A DNA stretch of 64,000 bases from Fuerstiella sp. (GTDB lineage: Bacteria; Planctomycetota; Planctomycetia; Planctomycetales; Planctomycetaceae), in contig JAQWOH010000053.1 in the NCBI GenBank assembly GCA_029245955.1, positions 32,223 to 96,222 on the forward strand, written 5' to 3'. A program made the position numbers and the translations under genes. Positions 1-8,645 of the stretch are shown in pieces. The notes under the pieces were generated by a model that did not search any database, had not been told where the DNA came from, and worked only from the letters and a program-made list of their open reading frames with translations. Position 1 is the stretch's first letter; each line of letters opens with the position of its first letter.

Positions 1-1438
1 CCTGCTTTGCTTCGGCACGAGTCTTATAGGGCAGGCCCTGTTCTTCGAACCACTTCTGGTCGTTGGCCGCTTTCTTTTCTGACAGTACGTTCAGCATTTT
101 GCTGTTCGCCTTCTGCCGCATCTGATGGTACCGACGATCTTCAGCAATGCCGGAACGGTTTTCTGAAGACAGCCACTCGGCATCGACTTCGGCAAACTGA
201 GTGGTCGCGAACACTGCCTGAAATGAGTAGTAATCTTCAGTCGGAATCGGATCGAATTTATGATCGTGGCAACGGCAGCACTGCAGTGCGTGAGCCAGAA
301 AGACCTGTCCAACCGAGTCCGTGATATCATCAAGGAACAGCTGCCGCGTCACTTTGGCAACACTCATTCCCGTATGTTCCCACGGCCCCATGCGCAGAAA
401 CCCGGCAGCAATCAGCAGCTCCGAATCAGTCGCCGTTGCAGAGTGCGTCGCACCGGCCTCCGTTTTTCGCAGAGCCACGATTTCGTCGCCGGCGATTTGC
501 TCACGGATGAACTGATCGTACGGTCTGTCATCATTAAACGCTCGAATAACGTAATCACGATAACGCCAGCTGTTGGGACGTTCCCAGTCGTTGGCGAAGC
601 CGGAACTGTCCGCGTACCGCACGACGTCCAGCCAGTGCCGGCCCCATTGCTCACCATAGTGTGGACTGTCCAGAAGTTGTCCAATCATCTCGGCATAAAC
701 AATATCATCATCGCGTGCATCTCCCACAAACGCCGCCACGTCATGGGGTTTGGGCGGCAGTCCCGTCAGGTCGAAAAATGCTCGGCGAACCAACACCTGA
801 CGACTTGCGCCAGGTGCTGCATTCACGCCCGCATCACACAATCGATCACCAATCAATGCGTCGATTGCGGCACTTCCCGTTTCACCTTTCAGTCTTTTGT
901 CGTCATCCTTCCACAGTGGACGATAGGCCCACAGGTCTTCCGGCTGGTACTTACGTTTGGTCCATTCGTCACTGAGGCCACCACTGGTCTTCCAGGCAAC
1001 ACCCTCTGCATACCGATCGTAGATTTCGGCGATACGATCGTCGTTCGGCCATGGAGCACCACCGTTGATCCAATCGCGCACCCACCATGTCTGCTCTTCG
1101 GTCAGCTGTTCCGCTTCCTTCGGCGGCATCGCAAAATCCGGCTCAGTGCGTTTTAGCATTGAGTATATGTAACTGTCAGCCGCGTTGCCGGGAACCACGA
1201 CATCCCTGCCAAAAGATTCACCGCCGGCCAGCAGCTTTTCTCGAGAGCTCAGATCAAAACTGCCTTCGATCCTGTCTGAATCCGCTCCATGGCATGCATG
1301 ACATTTTTCGCGCAGCAACGGGCGTACTTTTAAGGCAAAGAGTTTCTCGGCTTCCGTTACCTGTTCGTCCTGCGCGGACGCTGAACCGCAGGCTGCAAGA
1401 GACGCGACAATGGCAACGACAAGAAGTGGCTTGTACAT
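1..1438 (-). CDS. PSCyt1/DUF1549 (DUF1553-type) surface cytochrome protein, partial
   Basis: The open frame runs off the left edge; only about 479 N-terminal residues are present. The start ATG at 1438 leads into a signal peptide (residues 1-22; a Cys at 17 could be a lipobox). A planctomycete cytochrome c domain (PSCyt1) follows, with its haem motif CHACH at residues 46-50 and the usual late Met in a 'FAMPPKE' stretch. A DUF1549 domain comes next, with its typical CRCHDHKFDP motif near the left edge. Family members normally end in DUF1553, which would lie outside the window. These proteins are abundant in planctomycetes and are thought to be exported electron-transfer or polymer-degradation proteins; the substrate is unknown. 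The family call is firm and the function is not. Confidence 0.9.
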   Translation of the reverse strand, partial: MYKPLLVVAIVASLAACGSASAQDEQVTEAEKLFALKVRPLLREKCHACHGADSDRIEGSFDLSSREKLLAGGESFGRDVVVPGNAADSYIYSMLKRTEPDFAMPPKEAEQLTEEQTWWVRDWINGGAPWPNDDRIAEIYDRYAEGVAWKTSGGLSDEWTKRKYQPEDLWAYRPLWKDDDKRLKGETGSAAIDALIGDRLCDAGVNAAPGASRQVLVRRAFFDLTGLPPKPHDVAAFVGDARDDDIVYAEMIGQLLDSPHYGEQWGRHWLDVVRYADSSGFANDWERPNSWRYRDYVIRAFNDDRPYDQFIREQIAGDEIVALRKTEAGATHSATATDSELLIAAGFLRMGPWEHTGMSVAKVTRQLFLDDITDSVGQVFLAHALQCCRCHDHKFDPIPTEDYYSFQAVFATTQFAEVDAEWLSSENRSGIAEDRRYHQMRQKANSKMLNVLSEKKAANDQKWFEEQGLPYKTRAEAKQ

Positions 1439-1746
1439 AGTGGTGGAAACAGGTGTAAAGTGACAGGACTTTCGGACAATCCTGATACGCCATGATCAAC
1501 AGGTCTGCAGTACAGAGCATGCCACGAATCCCGGTTCCAACCGAATCCTCAGTGGACAGCAGGTGTGTGCCCGCTGGGTACATTATGCCGATCAGACACA
1601 CAGTATTCCACGCTGTTCACCGTAAGCGAACGTAACGAGCAGCGGCATCCGAACATGGTGCAGTGAGTTTCGTGAGATTCCGCGACGGCACGTATCCGGT
1701 CCAAACGGCGATCGTGTTCTTTCGACGAAATCGGATTACGACGGCA
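1439..1746. other. Intergenic spacer, no gene seen
   Basis: This 308-base gap separates two minus-strand genes. It must hold the promoter of the DUF1549 gene. I see no convincing sigma-70 boxes, hairpin terminator or RNA gene in it. Confidence 0.4.
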
Positions 1747-3048
1747 TCACACGAACTTTGTCTTGCCGGGAATAGCGACGGGCGGGACGGGGACGTCGAC
1801 CCAGTCGTAGGTCTCCGGTGCCAGGTCTTCCTGCGAGTTCATGCAATCGTCCCACGTCAGCTTCTTACCGGTGTAAGCGGCCATACGACCGGAAATGGCC
1901 AGCATTGTACTCTTGCACATGTAATCACCGTTGTTGATCGGGTTGGCCCCGCGAATGCCGGCAAAGAGTTCGTCATGTTCGATCTGATACATATCGCCGC
2001 CTTCGCCTTCAAACTTCCAGATCTCTTTGCCTTCAAGATCAAAGATGCGGTGCTTCATGACATCAGCGCGACCTTTGGTGCCAACGATGAAATCATTGAC
2101 ATCGGTTTCGCAACCCTTCCAGTGACGGCAGCGAGCAAAGGCCTTCACGCCGTTGGCCCATTCATAGACCACGTTGAAGTGATCGTAAATGTTGCCGTAC
2201 TTCGGGTCGGTCCGCACCTGACGGCCACCGCTGGCGCTGATTGTCGCGGGCGCCTCGTCATCCATAGCCCACAACATTTTATCCAGACTGTGAATATGCT
2301 GCTCCACATTGAAGTCACCGGACAGCCATGTGTAGTAGTACCAGTTGCGCAGCTGGTACTCCATTTCGCTGCTGCATTCTTCCTTCGTTTTGCGAGGATC
2401 CCACACGCCACCCGTCATGTAACTGCACTGCATGGATACGATGTCGCCGATCATACCATCCTTAATCTGATCGAAGACGGCTCGCTTGCCATGGTGATAA
2501 CGCCAGCAGAGCCCACTCACAAGCGACGTCTTATTGACACGAGCTTTCTCAACCGACTCCAGTACAGACCGCAGCCCGGGGCCGTCAACGGCAACCGGCT
2601 TCTCACAGAAGACATGCTTACCGGCTTCAACAGCCGCTTTCAAATGGCGAGGACGAAAATGCGGAGTCGATGCCAGCACAACCACATCGCTTTTGTCAAC
2701 GACCTGTTTGTATGCATCAAAGCCGACGAAGCAGTTGTCATCAACAACGTTGACGCGAGGAATTTCGTTGTCCTTGTTAAACTGCCGCTGCAACCGAGCT
2801 CGCGAACTCTGCAGACGATCGTCAAAGGCATCTGCCATGGCCACCAGTTCCACACCGGAATCTGCATTCAGAGCCTGAGACGCAGCGCCCGTTCCTCGAC
2901 CACCACATCCGACAAGGCCAACTTTCAGCAGGTCACTGCCGCCGGCGAATGCACCTGCGGAAAGTGTTGGTGACACGGCCAGAGCAGCGCCGGCAGCGGT
3001 GGATGTGGTAAGAAACTGGCGGCGGTTGGATTCGCTGGAGGCGCTCAT
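1747..3048 (-). CDS. Gfo/Idh/MocA family oxidoreductase, Tat-exported
   Basis: A 433-aa NAD(P)-dependent sugar-type dehydrogenase. The N-terminus has a twin-arginine signal (SNRRQFLTTS) with an Ala-rich hydrophobic core. A Rossmann fold follows with the nucleotide loop VGLVGCGGRGTG near residues 42-53, and the family's EKP motif appears in 'FCEKPVAVDG' near 155. The C-terminal half is the alpha/beta substrate domain. Length is normal for the Tat-exported planctomycete subgroup, which usually act on sugars or inositols. The gene stands alone, so the substrate cannot be inferred. A 436-aa open frame on the opposite strand is its shadow. Confidence 0.92.
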   Translation of the reverse strand: MSASSESNRRQFLTTSTAAGAALAVSPTLSAGAFAGGSDLLKVGLVGCGGRGTGAASQALNADSGVELVAMADAFDDRLQSSRARLQRQFNKDNEIPRVNVVDDNCFVGFDAYKQVVDKSDVVVLASTPHFRPRHLKAAVEAGKHVFCEKPVAVDGPGLRSVLESVEKARVNKTSLVSGLCWRYHHGKRAVFDQIKDGMIGDIVSMQCSYMTGGVWDPRKTKEECSSEMEYQLRNWYYYTWLSGDFNVEQHIHSLDKMLWAMDDEAPATISASGGRQVRTDPKYGNIYDHFNVVYEWANGVKAFARCRHWKGCETDVNDFIVGTKGRADVMKHRIFDLEGKEIWKFEGEGGDMYQIEHDELFAGIRGANPINNGDYMCKSTMLAISGRMAAYTGKKLTWDDCMNSQEDLAPETYDWVDVPVPPVAIPGKTKFV

Positions 3049-3192
3049 GAAAGCTTCCGGATTGAGTCAGGGATCGGGCGGGAGAACAGAACGGGACAGC
3101 ATATCGTTCCACTGTGTAGTCGCAGCATAACCGCAAGTACCCGTCGAAGTGAAATGAATGCCCACCTGGAAAATTAATCTTTCCGAGTGCGC

Positions 3193-3229
3193 ATAAAAAA
3201 CGCGAGCCGTTGTCAAAACGACTCGCGTT
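3193..3229 (-). terminator. Intrinsic terminator of the small CxxCH gene
   Basis: On the minus strand an 8-bp stem (AACGCGAG with CTCGCGTT), extended after a mismatch by CGTT/AACG, is followed by a run of six T. It lies about 17 bases past the stop codon at 3246, as expected for a rho-independent terminator. Confidence 0.75.
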
Positions 3230-3245
3230 AATTCACGAAAGCAGA

Positions 3246-3629
3246 CTAATTTGCTTCGTCTTTGGTACCTGGCAGCTCACCAGCTTTGATCAGGTCACCG
3301 AAGGTCTTGCCCTCAGTGGCGCTCTTTTCCTTTTCAGCCTTGACGATGGCTGCCTTGATGATTTCCAGGTCAGACTGATTCTTCTTGCCGACATTCTTGC
3401 CCATGGCCACGCCATAGTTGTTTCGCTTCTTCTTGCTCTTGGATGGGTGACAAACCGCACAGGACAGTTTGCCACTTTTTCCGTGTTTCGCGGTCAGTTC
3501 AGGATAGTGCTTGCTTATGACCTGCTGATACTTTGGACGAGCCGAGGCGGAGTCGCCAGTCAAAGCGACGATTGCAAACAGACAAGTACCAGCGATCAGG
3601 AATCGACCGAGGTTTTTCACACTACGCAT
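3246..3629 (-). CDS. Small secreted protein with a single CxxCH haem motif
   Basis: A 127-aa protein. A signal peptide covers about residues 1-30 (hydrophobic LIAGTCLFAIVAL, cleavage near ASA). A single c-type haem motif CAVCH is at residues 57-61, in a Lys-rich context (KSKKKRNNYG). The C-terminal half is charged and probably helical. Only one haem motif is present and no distal Met ligand is obvious, so it may be a degenerate or bis-His cytochrome, or a structural CxxCH protein. It is likely periplasmic. It is monocistronic with its own terminator. I do not recognise a named family. Confidence 0.8.
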   Translation of the reverse strand: MRSVKNLGRFLIAGTCLFAIVALTGDSASARPKYQQVISKHYPELTAKHGKSGKLSCAVCHPSKSKKKRNNYGVAMGKNVGKKNQSDLEIIKAAIVKAEKEKSATEGKTFGDLIKAGELPGTKDEAN

Positions 3630-3878
3630 TCAATTGTCTCCAGAATTCAGATTTGTATTCAACGAAGTCACCACGGAGCCGGCAACAGTCCAATTCTTCG
3701 ACCGATCGACCGTCGAATCAACGCCAAATTCTCCATGTTTCACTCATCATGAAACCGGCAAATGCGTCCTTTGTCAAGCGTGACGACCGGGCAGATTGCG
3801 TAAACTTCGTGATGTGAAGTCTGTCGAAAAACAGCGGAAGAATGCAAGACCAAGAACTCTTCGAAGTAAATTCTGCTG

Positions 3879-4904
3879 TCATTTACCTGTATTTGAGCAG
3901 GCAATACGCTCAACTTCGTATTGTCGGTGCCTCTCGTCCACATTCGGCCTGCGAATTCGGAAACCTGGTCGCAGCGAAAAAACTTCATGAACACGCTCGG
4001 CTTTAGCGCGGTCATAATCCCCTGAATGTGCGTGCAACAGGTACCTTAGTACCAGCGGATTCTGCTGGTTGATCGTCCATCCTTCGTGCATGCCAAACGA
4101 CGCCCCCATCCAGCCGTCCTCGCGAACGTGCCAGTATGTCGGATATCGCGGATTCTGCGGGTGGTCGAAACAGGTGATCCCTTCCTGAACCACGTGTCGA
4201 GCTTCTCCGACGCCGACCACGACTGGTCCACTATAGTCCATCCACCGCGCCCGTCTGCCGAAGCTGTCAGACTCTCCAACCGCGGCTTCGCTGTTACTTA
4301 ATCGTCCGCCACCAAAATACTCAGACAAGGTTTTCGAAACTCGCACCGCCAGTAACCCAAAGTTTGTCTTGTCCAGCGTCACAGTCTGTGTGCCCTGAAG
4401 CGGACGCATCGTAATCTGCAGTTCCAGTGCGTGTTCCCCTTCGTCCATCGGACGAAGTGCGGCAATTACGTCCTGCTCCATAACTTCAATCCCGTCCTCA
4501 TCGAACCACCCGAGCAATGACGCCATGACAGCTTCTTCTCGTCCGTCCCGGTATCGGTACCAGTGTTTCTGCCGCACCCGGGCCTTCGTGTTATCTGACC
4601 AGAAATCGACTCCGTTCAGGTTGTGGTGAGCAAACCAGACAGACCGATGATGGTCATGGTTCTGGGCCCCTGGGTGCCCCATGCGAGTCAACGAGACGCC
4701 CGACGGTCCGTTAAACGGATAGAAGAACGGGCGGGGATACTGATCGCTGAAATGCCAGCGGAGCTTTTCGTTTCCATCAATGGAAAACGAGACCTGGTGA
4801 CCGGCCTGCGGCACAACCTCACATCTGTCCGGCTGGAATGTATCCTGAGCACTGCATGTAGGCACCAGGAAAACAGCAAGAGCCAACGGCATACGTGGAA
4901 TCAT
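3879..4904 (-). CDS. DUF6807 (PmoA-like) secreted protein
   Basis: A 341-aa protein from the ATG at 4904; an in-frame start ten codons upstream would place charged residues before the signal peptide. The signal peptide is MIPRMPLALAVFLVP. The body matches the DUF6807 family, often annotated 'PmoA family': a 'PFFYPFNGPSG' segment, then 'HDHHRSVWFAHHNLNGVDFW', then late 'WHVREDGWMGASFG' and 'LRYLLHAHSGD'. The family is frequent in planctomycetes beside sugar-active genes and is thought to be a carbohydrate-related beta-sandwich, despite the methane-oxygenase label. Its ATG overlaps the upstream stop codon as ATGA, which suggests translational coupling. Confidence 0.85.
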   Translation of the reverse strand: MIPRMPLALAVFLVPTCSAQDTFQPDRCEVVPQAGHQVSFSIDGNEKLRWHFSDQYPRPFFYPFNGPSGVSLTRMGHPGAQNHDHHRSVWFAHHNLNGVDFWSDNTKARVRQKHWYRYRDGREEAVMASLLGWFDEDGIEVMEQDVIAALRPMDEGEHALELQITMRPLQGTQTVTLDKTNFGLLAVRVSKTLSEYFGGGRLSNSEAAVGESDSFGRRARWMDYSGPVVVGVGEARHVVQEGITCFDHPQNPRYPTYWHVREDGWMGASFGMHEGWTINQQNPLVLRYLLHAHSGDYDRAKAERVHEVFSLRPGFRIRRPNVDERHRQYEVERIACSNTGK

Positions 4905-5218
4905 GTTTTCGTTTCTAACACTGTTACAGCCCAATCTTCAGCCTGCCCCAAAATGGGAAGACAAACAGCATGGATACAGCAGCCCCACCAAGCAAGGGGG
5001 CGCAACAGATCCATACTGCGCAGAACGGCACGGGGTATCACGAATGATGCCATAGAAACACACCAGCCGACAAACCATGCCCTGCCCCATAACAGGACGC
5101 GAATGAACCCGCCGGGCTCAACACGCTCCGTTGCCGGCAACAGAGTCACGACCACGCCGGAGACACAGGATACGAAAAGCAGAAAGAGTGTCCATGATTG
5201 CAAAGCCGCAGGAGACAC
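4901..5218 (-). CDS. Small putative membrane protein coupled to the DUF6807 gene
   Basis: An open frame of about 105 codons (GTG at 5218; the frame stays open further upstream). It has about three hydrophobic stretches (FLLFVSCVSGVVVTLLP; a segment around VGWCVSMASFVI; LLRPLAWWGCCIHAVCLPIL). Its TGA overlaps the ATG of the DUF6807 gene as ATGA, the usual sign of translational coupling. An extended -10 box lies about 115 bases upstream. It fills an otherwise empty gap between two divergent genes. I know no homologue. The start is uncertain, and the frame could be fortuitous. Confidence 0.45.
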   Translation of the reverse strand: MSPAALQSWTLFLLFVSCVSGVVVTLLPATERVEPGGFIRVLLWGRAWFVGWCVSMASFVIPRAVLRSMDLLRPLAWWGCCIHAVCLPILGQAEDWAVTVLETKT

Positions 5219-5332
5219 AGTGGTATCGTTCGGGACAGCCGACGCGGCGTAAAGATTGTCACTGATAATGACTCCGCAGACCTCGTATGAATGTGCCTGG
5301 CCTGACGCTGGCGTTTCGTGTCGACACCAATC

Positions 5333-5341
5333 ATTATACCA
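5333..5341 (-). promoter_or_regulatory. Extended -10 promoter element
   Basis: The minus strand reads TGGTATAAT here, a perfect TGn extended -10 hexamer. No good -35 box is seen at 17 bases, as is common for extended -10 promoters. It is placed to drive the small membrane protein and DUF6807 pair. Confidence 0.4.
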
Positions 5342-5405
5342 GCGCATACTCCTGATCCGGCCTGGAGCAGTAAAACTCCAGATTTCTCCATGTGGTCCGA
5401 TTTCA

Positions 5406-7280
5406 ATGACACGAAACGCCGTTTTCCTGCTGTTTACCGTAACGTCAGCATTCTCAGCCACACATGCTGCAGATCGGCCAAACATCGTCTGGTTGGTTTC
5501 GGAGGACAATTCCGTCCATTATCTGAAACACTTTGACGAACATGGTGCTCCCACTCCGCGTATTGAAGCGTTGGCTGCCCATGGTCTTACATTTGACCAT
5601 GCGTTTTCAAATGCTCCCGTCTGCAGTGTGGCACGAACAACACTGGCCACCGGCTGCTACGGTCCGCGAATTGGCACTCAGTATCACCGGCGATCTGTCT
5701 CCGTGCCGCTACCCGACGGAATGAAGATGTTCCCGGAATATTTGCGTAACGCAGGCTATTACACAGCCAACAACAGCAAGACGGACTACAACGCGATTCC
5801 GGGAAAGAACGTCTGGAACGAATCGTCGAAGAAAGCTTCCTGGAGAAAACGTAAAGACGGCCAGCCGTTTTTCTACATGCAGAGTTTTACAGTTTGCCAC
5901 GAAAGCTCGCTGCACTTTTCTGCGAACGTCATGGCAACTGAAAAGACAAGAACCGATCCCGACAGCGTGTTCGTAGCACCATACCATCCGGATACGCCGA
6001 CGTTTCGTTATACAAATGCCAGGTACCGTGATCGCATCATGCAGATGGATCAGCAAATCGGATCCGTCGTGGACGCACTGACGACCGACGGAGTTCTGGA
6101 AGATACGTTCATATTTTACTTCGGTGACCACGGCGGCGTGCTGCCTCGTGGCAAGGGCTACGCGTGCGAAGCCGGACTGCACGTGCCGCTGGTTGTGCGA
6201 GTTCCGGACAAATGGAAGCACCTGGCTGCGGCGGACCTGGGGTCCCGGCGAAAAGGGTTCGTCAGCTTTATCGATTTTGGGCCCACTACCCTGAATCTCG
6301 CTGGTGTTGAGGTTCCCGAGCAGATGGACGGCCGGCCCTTCCTGGGCACTGGCGTCTCACAGAAAGAGGTCGAAAGCCGAGACGAAGCGTTCGGGTACGC
6401 AGATCGTTTTGACGAAAAATACGACCTGGTCCGCACGTTGCGAAAGGGTAAGTACGACTACGTCCGCAACTACCAACCATTCAACTTTGACGGATTGCAG
6501 AATAACTATCGATACCGCATGCTGGCCTACAAGGAATGGCGCAAATTGTACAGGGAAGGAAAACTCAACGCCCGGCAGCGGCAGTTCTTTGAGGCTCGCC
6601 CGGCAGAACAGTTGTTCGATGTGGAAGCGGATCCGCATGAAGTCAGAAACCTTGCCGAAGATCCTGCCTACGCTGAAGTGCTGCAGGACATGAGAGATCG
6701 TCTGACGGCACGCGTGAAACAGCTGCCCGATCTCAGTTTCTACCCCGAAAGCCATTTGGTGGATGACGCCTTCGACAATCCTGTCCGGTTCGGGCATACC
6801 AATGCTGACGCAATTGCTCGAATGGTGGATGTCGCCAATCTTCAGTTGCTGCCATGGAGTAAAGCCGAAGCTGAACTGAAGAAAGTTCTGGGTGGCCTGA
6901 ATCGCTGGGAAATCTACTGGGCCCTGGTTACGTGCAGTTCATTTGGTCAAAAAGCAGTGCCCCTGGCCCCCATGGCCGAAAAGTTTGCGGACCAGAATCT
7001 GCACGGCCTGGTAAAGGTGCGGGCCGCCGAATTTCTGGGACTGATTGGTAAAAGAGCCCCACAGACAGATATCCTGTCGGCACTCAGGAAGTCGTCATCC
7101 GGTGTCGAAGCCGGACTTATACTGAACAGCCTGATCCTGCTGAAGGACACTGCCCCTGGTTACAAGTTCGCCGTATCAAAAGATTTATTTCAGCCGGAAA
7201 TCGCAAAGAATGACACTGTCAAACGTCGGCTGGAATATCTAACCGGCGAACCCTTCAGAAAACCAACGTCAAAGAAATGA
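5406..7280 (+). CDS. Secreted sulfatase
   Basis: A 624-aa arylsulfatase-type enzyme (alkaline-phosphatase superfamily) that hydrolyses sulfate esters outside the cytoplasm. I chose the ATG at 5406 because a signal peptide (NAVFLLFTVTSAFSATHA) follows directly; the frame is open 150 bases upstream. RPNIVWLVSEDNS at 24-36 carries the first metal aspartate. The formylglycine motif is at Cys73 in CSVARTTLATG, with Val in place of the usual Pro (C-x-P-x-R), so activity would depend on a formylglycine-generating enzyme. 'FYFGDHGG' gives a second metal site. The last 130 residues look like a helical-repeat extension. The stop lies 52 bases before the ThuA gene, so the two probably form an operon. 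Confidence 0.93.
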   Translation: MTRNAVFLLFTVTSAFSATHAADRPNIVWLVSEDNSVHYLKHFDEHGAPTPRIEALAAHGLTFDHAFSNAPVCSVARTTLATGCYGPRIGTQYHRRSVSVPLPDGMKMFPEYLRNAGYYTANNSKTDYNAIPGKNVWNESSKKASWRKRKDGQPFFYMQSFTVCHESSLHFSANVMATEKTRTDPDSVFVAPYHPDTPTFRYTNARYRDRIMQMDQQIGSVVDALTTDGVLEDTFIFYFGDHGGVLPRGKGYACEAGLHVPLVVRVPDKWKHLAAADLGSRRKGFVSFIDFGPTTLNLAGVEVPEQMDGRPFLGTGVSQKEVESRDEAFGYADRFDEKYDLVRTLRKGKYDYVRNYQPFNFDGLQNNYRYRMLAYKEWRKLYREGKLNARQRQFFEARPAEQLFDVEADPHEVRNLAEDPAYAEVLQDMRDRLTARVKQLPDLSFYPESHLVDDAFDNPVRFGHTNADAIARMVDVANLQLLPWSKAEAELKKVLGGLNRWEIYWALVTCSSFGQKAVPLAPMAEKFADQNLHGLVKVRAAEFLGLIGKRAPQTDILSALRKSSSGVEAGLILNSLILLKDTAPGYKFAVSKDLFQPEIAKNDTVKRRLEYLTGEPFRKPTSKK

Positions 7281-7332
7281 ACGAGGTGCCACGGCACCCG
7301 AACCACTCACTGAAATCACCGGAAACCATTTC

Positions 7333-8388
7333 ATGATAACGAAAACATTCTTTCTGACGGTGCTGGTCGTCGCCGGACAAAATTGTCACGCCGCCGACCG
7401 TCTGGTCTTCAATCCTCCCCATGCAGACGCCCAGGCAAAGCACATCGTGCTGATCGCCGGTGACGAAGAGTATCGCACGGAGGAATCCATGCCGATGCTG
7501 GGAAAGATCTTAAGCCAGAAACATGGCTTCAAGTGTACCGTGCTGTTCGCGTTCGGTCCCGATGAGGCCGATTACATTGATGCCAATAACGGAGCAGGAC
7601 TGCGCGGTCTGGACGCTCTGGATTCTGCAGATCTGATGCTGATCGGAACTCGCTTCCGTACACCGGATGAACGCGGTGCCGCACATATCACAAAATTCCT
7701 GAACGCTGGCAAACCCGTGATCGGCATTCGCACAGCCACTCACGCGTTTAATGGCAAAGGAAACTTTGGCAGCATCAGCTACGGTGAATTCGGCCGAAAA
7801 GTACTTGGCGAACAGTGGGTCAGTCATCACGGAGGCCACAAGCGTCAGGGCTGCCGAGGGGTCATTGAAGAAGCCAATGCCAGCCATGAAATTCTGAACA
7901 GCGTTAACGACGTGTTTGCCCCCAGCGATGTCTACGGCGTAACGCACCTGACAGATGCGGATACCGTTTTATTACGAGGTGCCGTCACTGAAACACTGGC
8001 CCCGGCCTCCAAACCGATCGCAGGCGACAAGAACGATCCGATGCAGCCGCTGGCATGGCTGCACACGTATGCAACGCCGGACGGTCAGAGTCAGGGCCGG
8101 TCGTTCTGCACAACGGCCGGGGCATCTGTTGACTTCGTCAGCGACGATCTGCGTCGTCTGATTGTGAATGCCGCATATCATCTGACAGGGCGCGATGTGC
8201 CGTCGAATGCCGATGTCGCTTTTGTGGATCCGTTCTATCCCAGCTTCTACGGCTTCATCAGAGAGAAAAACTACTGGAAGGATGCGAACCTGAAGCTGGA
8301 TGACCTTGGCCTCGGCATGACGACCCACATGCCCGACCCGAAGGGCAGTCCGGAATGGAACTTCCGCCCCACGCCACGGTCAAAATGA
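7333..8388 (+). CDS. ThuA-like (trehalose utilisation family) secreted protein
   Basis: A 351-aa protein with a signal peptide (MITKTFFLTVLVVAG...CHA). It has a class-I glutamine amidotransferase-like fold seen in ThuA proteins: 'HIVLIAGDEEYRTEESMPMLGKIL', 'LMLIGTRFRTPDE', 'GKPVIGIRTATHAF', and a late 'HLTDADTVLLRG'. ThuA-domain proteins are common in planctomycetes next to sulfatases and sugar dehydrogenases and are thought to act on disaccharide derivatives. Coexpression with the upstream sulfatase points to breakdown of a sulfated glycan. The exact reaction is not known. Confidence 0.88.
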   Translation: MITKTFFLTVLVVAGQNCHAADRLVFNPPHADAQAKHIVLIAGDEEYRTEESMPMLGKILSQKHGFKCTVLFAFGPDEADYIDANNGAGLRGLDALDSADLMLIGTRFRTPDERGAAHITKFLNAGKPVIGIRTATHAFNGKGNFGSISYGEFGRKVLGEQWVSHHGGHKRQGCRGVIEEANASHEILNSVNDVFAPSDVYGVTHLTDADTVLLRGAVTETLAPASKPIAGDKNDPMQPLAWLHTYATPDGQSQGRSFCTTAGASVDFVSDDLRRLIVNAAYHLTGRDVPSNADVAFVDPFYPSFYGFIREKNYWKDANLKLDDLGLGMTTHMPDPKGSPEWNFRPTPRSK

Positions 8389-8645
8389 GGCACAGTCTCT
8401 GCCAGATACCAGACGAGACACGATCGGCCGCCGAACATCGGTGCCAAGACCGAGAATCTCTCCGATTCCGTCTCTGCTTTATGTATGAGACGGGTACGAT
8501 GACGGACCATTGTGATAGCGTTCGCCCGGTCTGAAGTTGCGGCAAGCAGAAGAATCTGTCTGCTGGCGCTGTTCGCGTCTTGTTGAGGCCAATCTCCCGT
8601 GGTCGCGGCCGTGCCCCAGCGTTCTGAACTCTAACTTTTCCGCGG

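Noticed and set aside
260..1156. Plus-strand 298-codon open frame
   Set aside because: Antisense of the DUF1549 gene, whose minus-strand translation has haem and family motifs.
1663..2973. Plus-strand 436-codon open frame
   Set aside because: Exact antisense of the Gfo/Idh/MocA gene; the product has no family motifs, and the minus-strand protein has a Tat signal and EKP motif.
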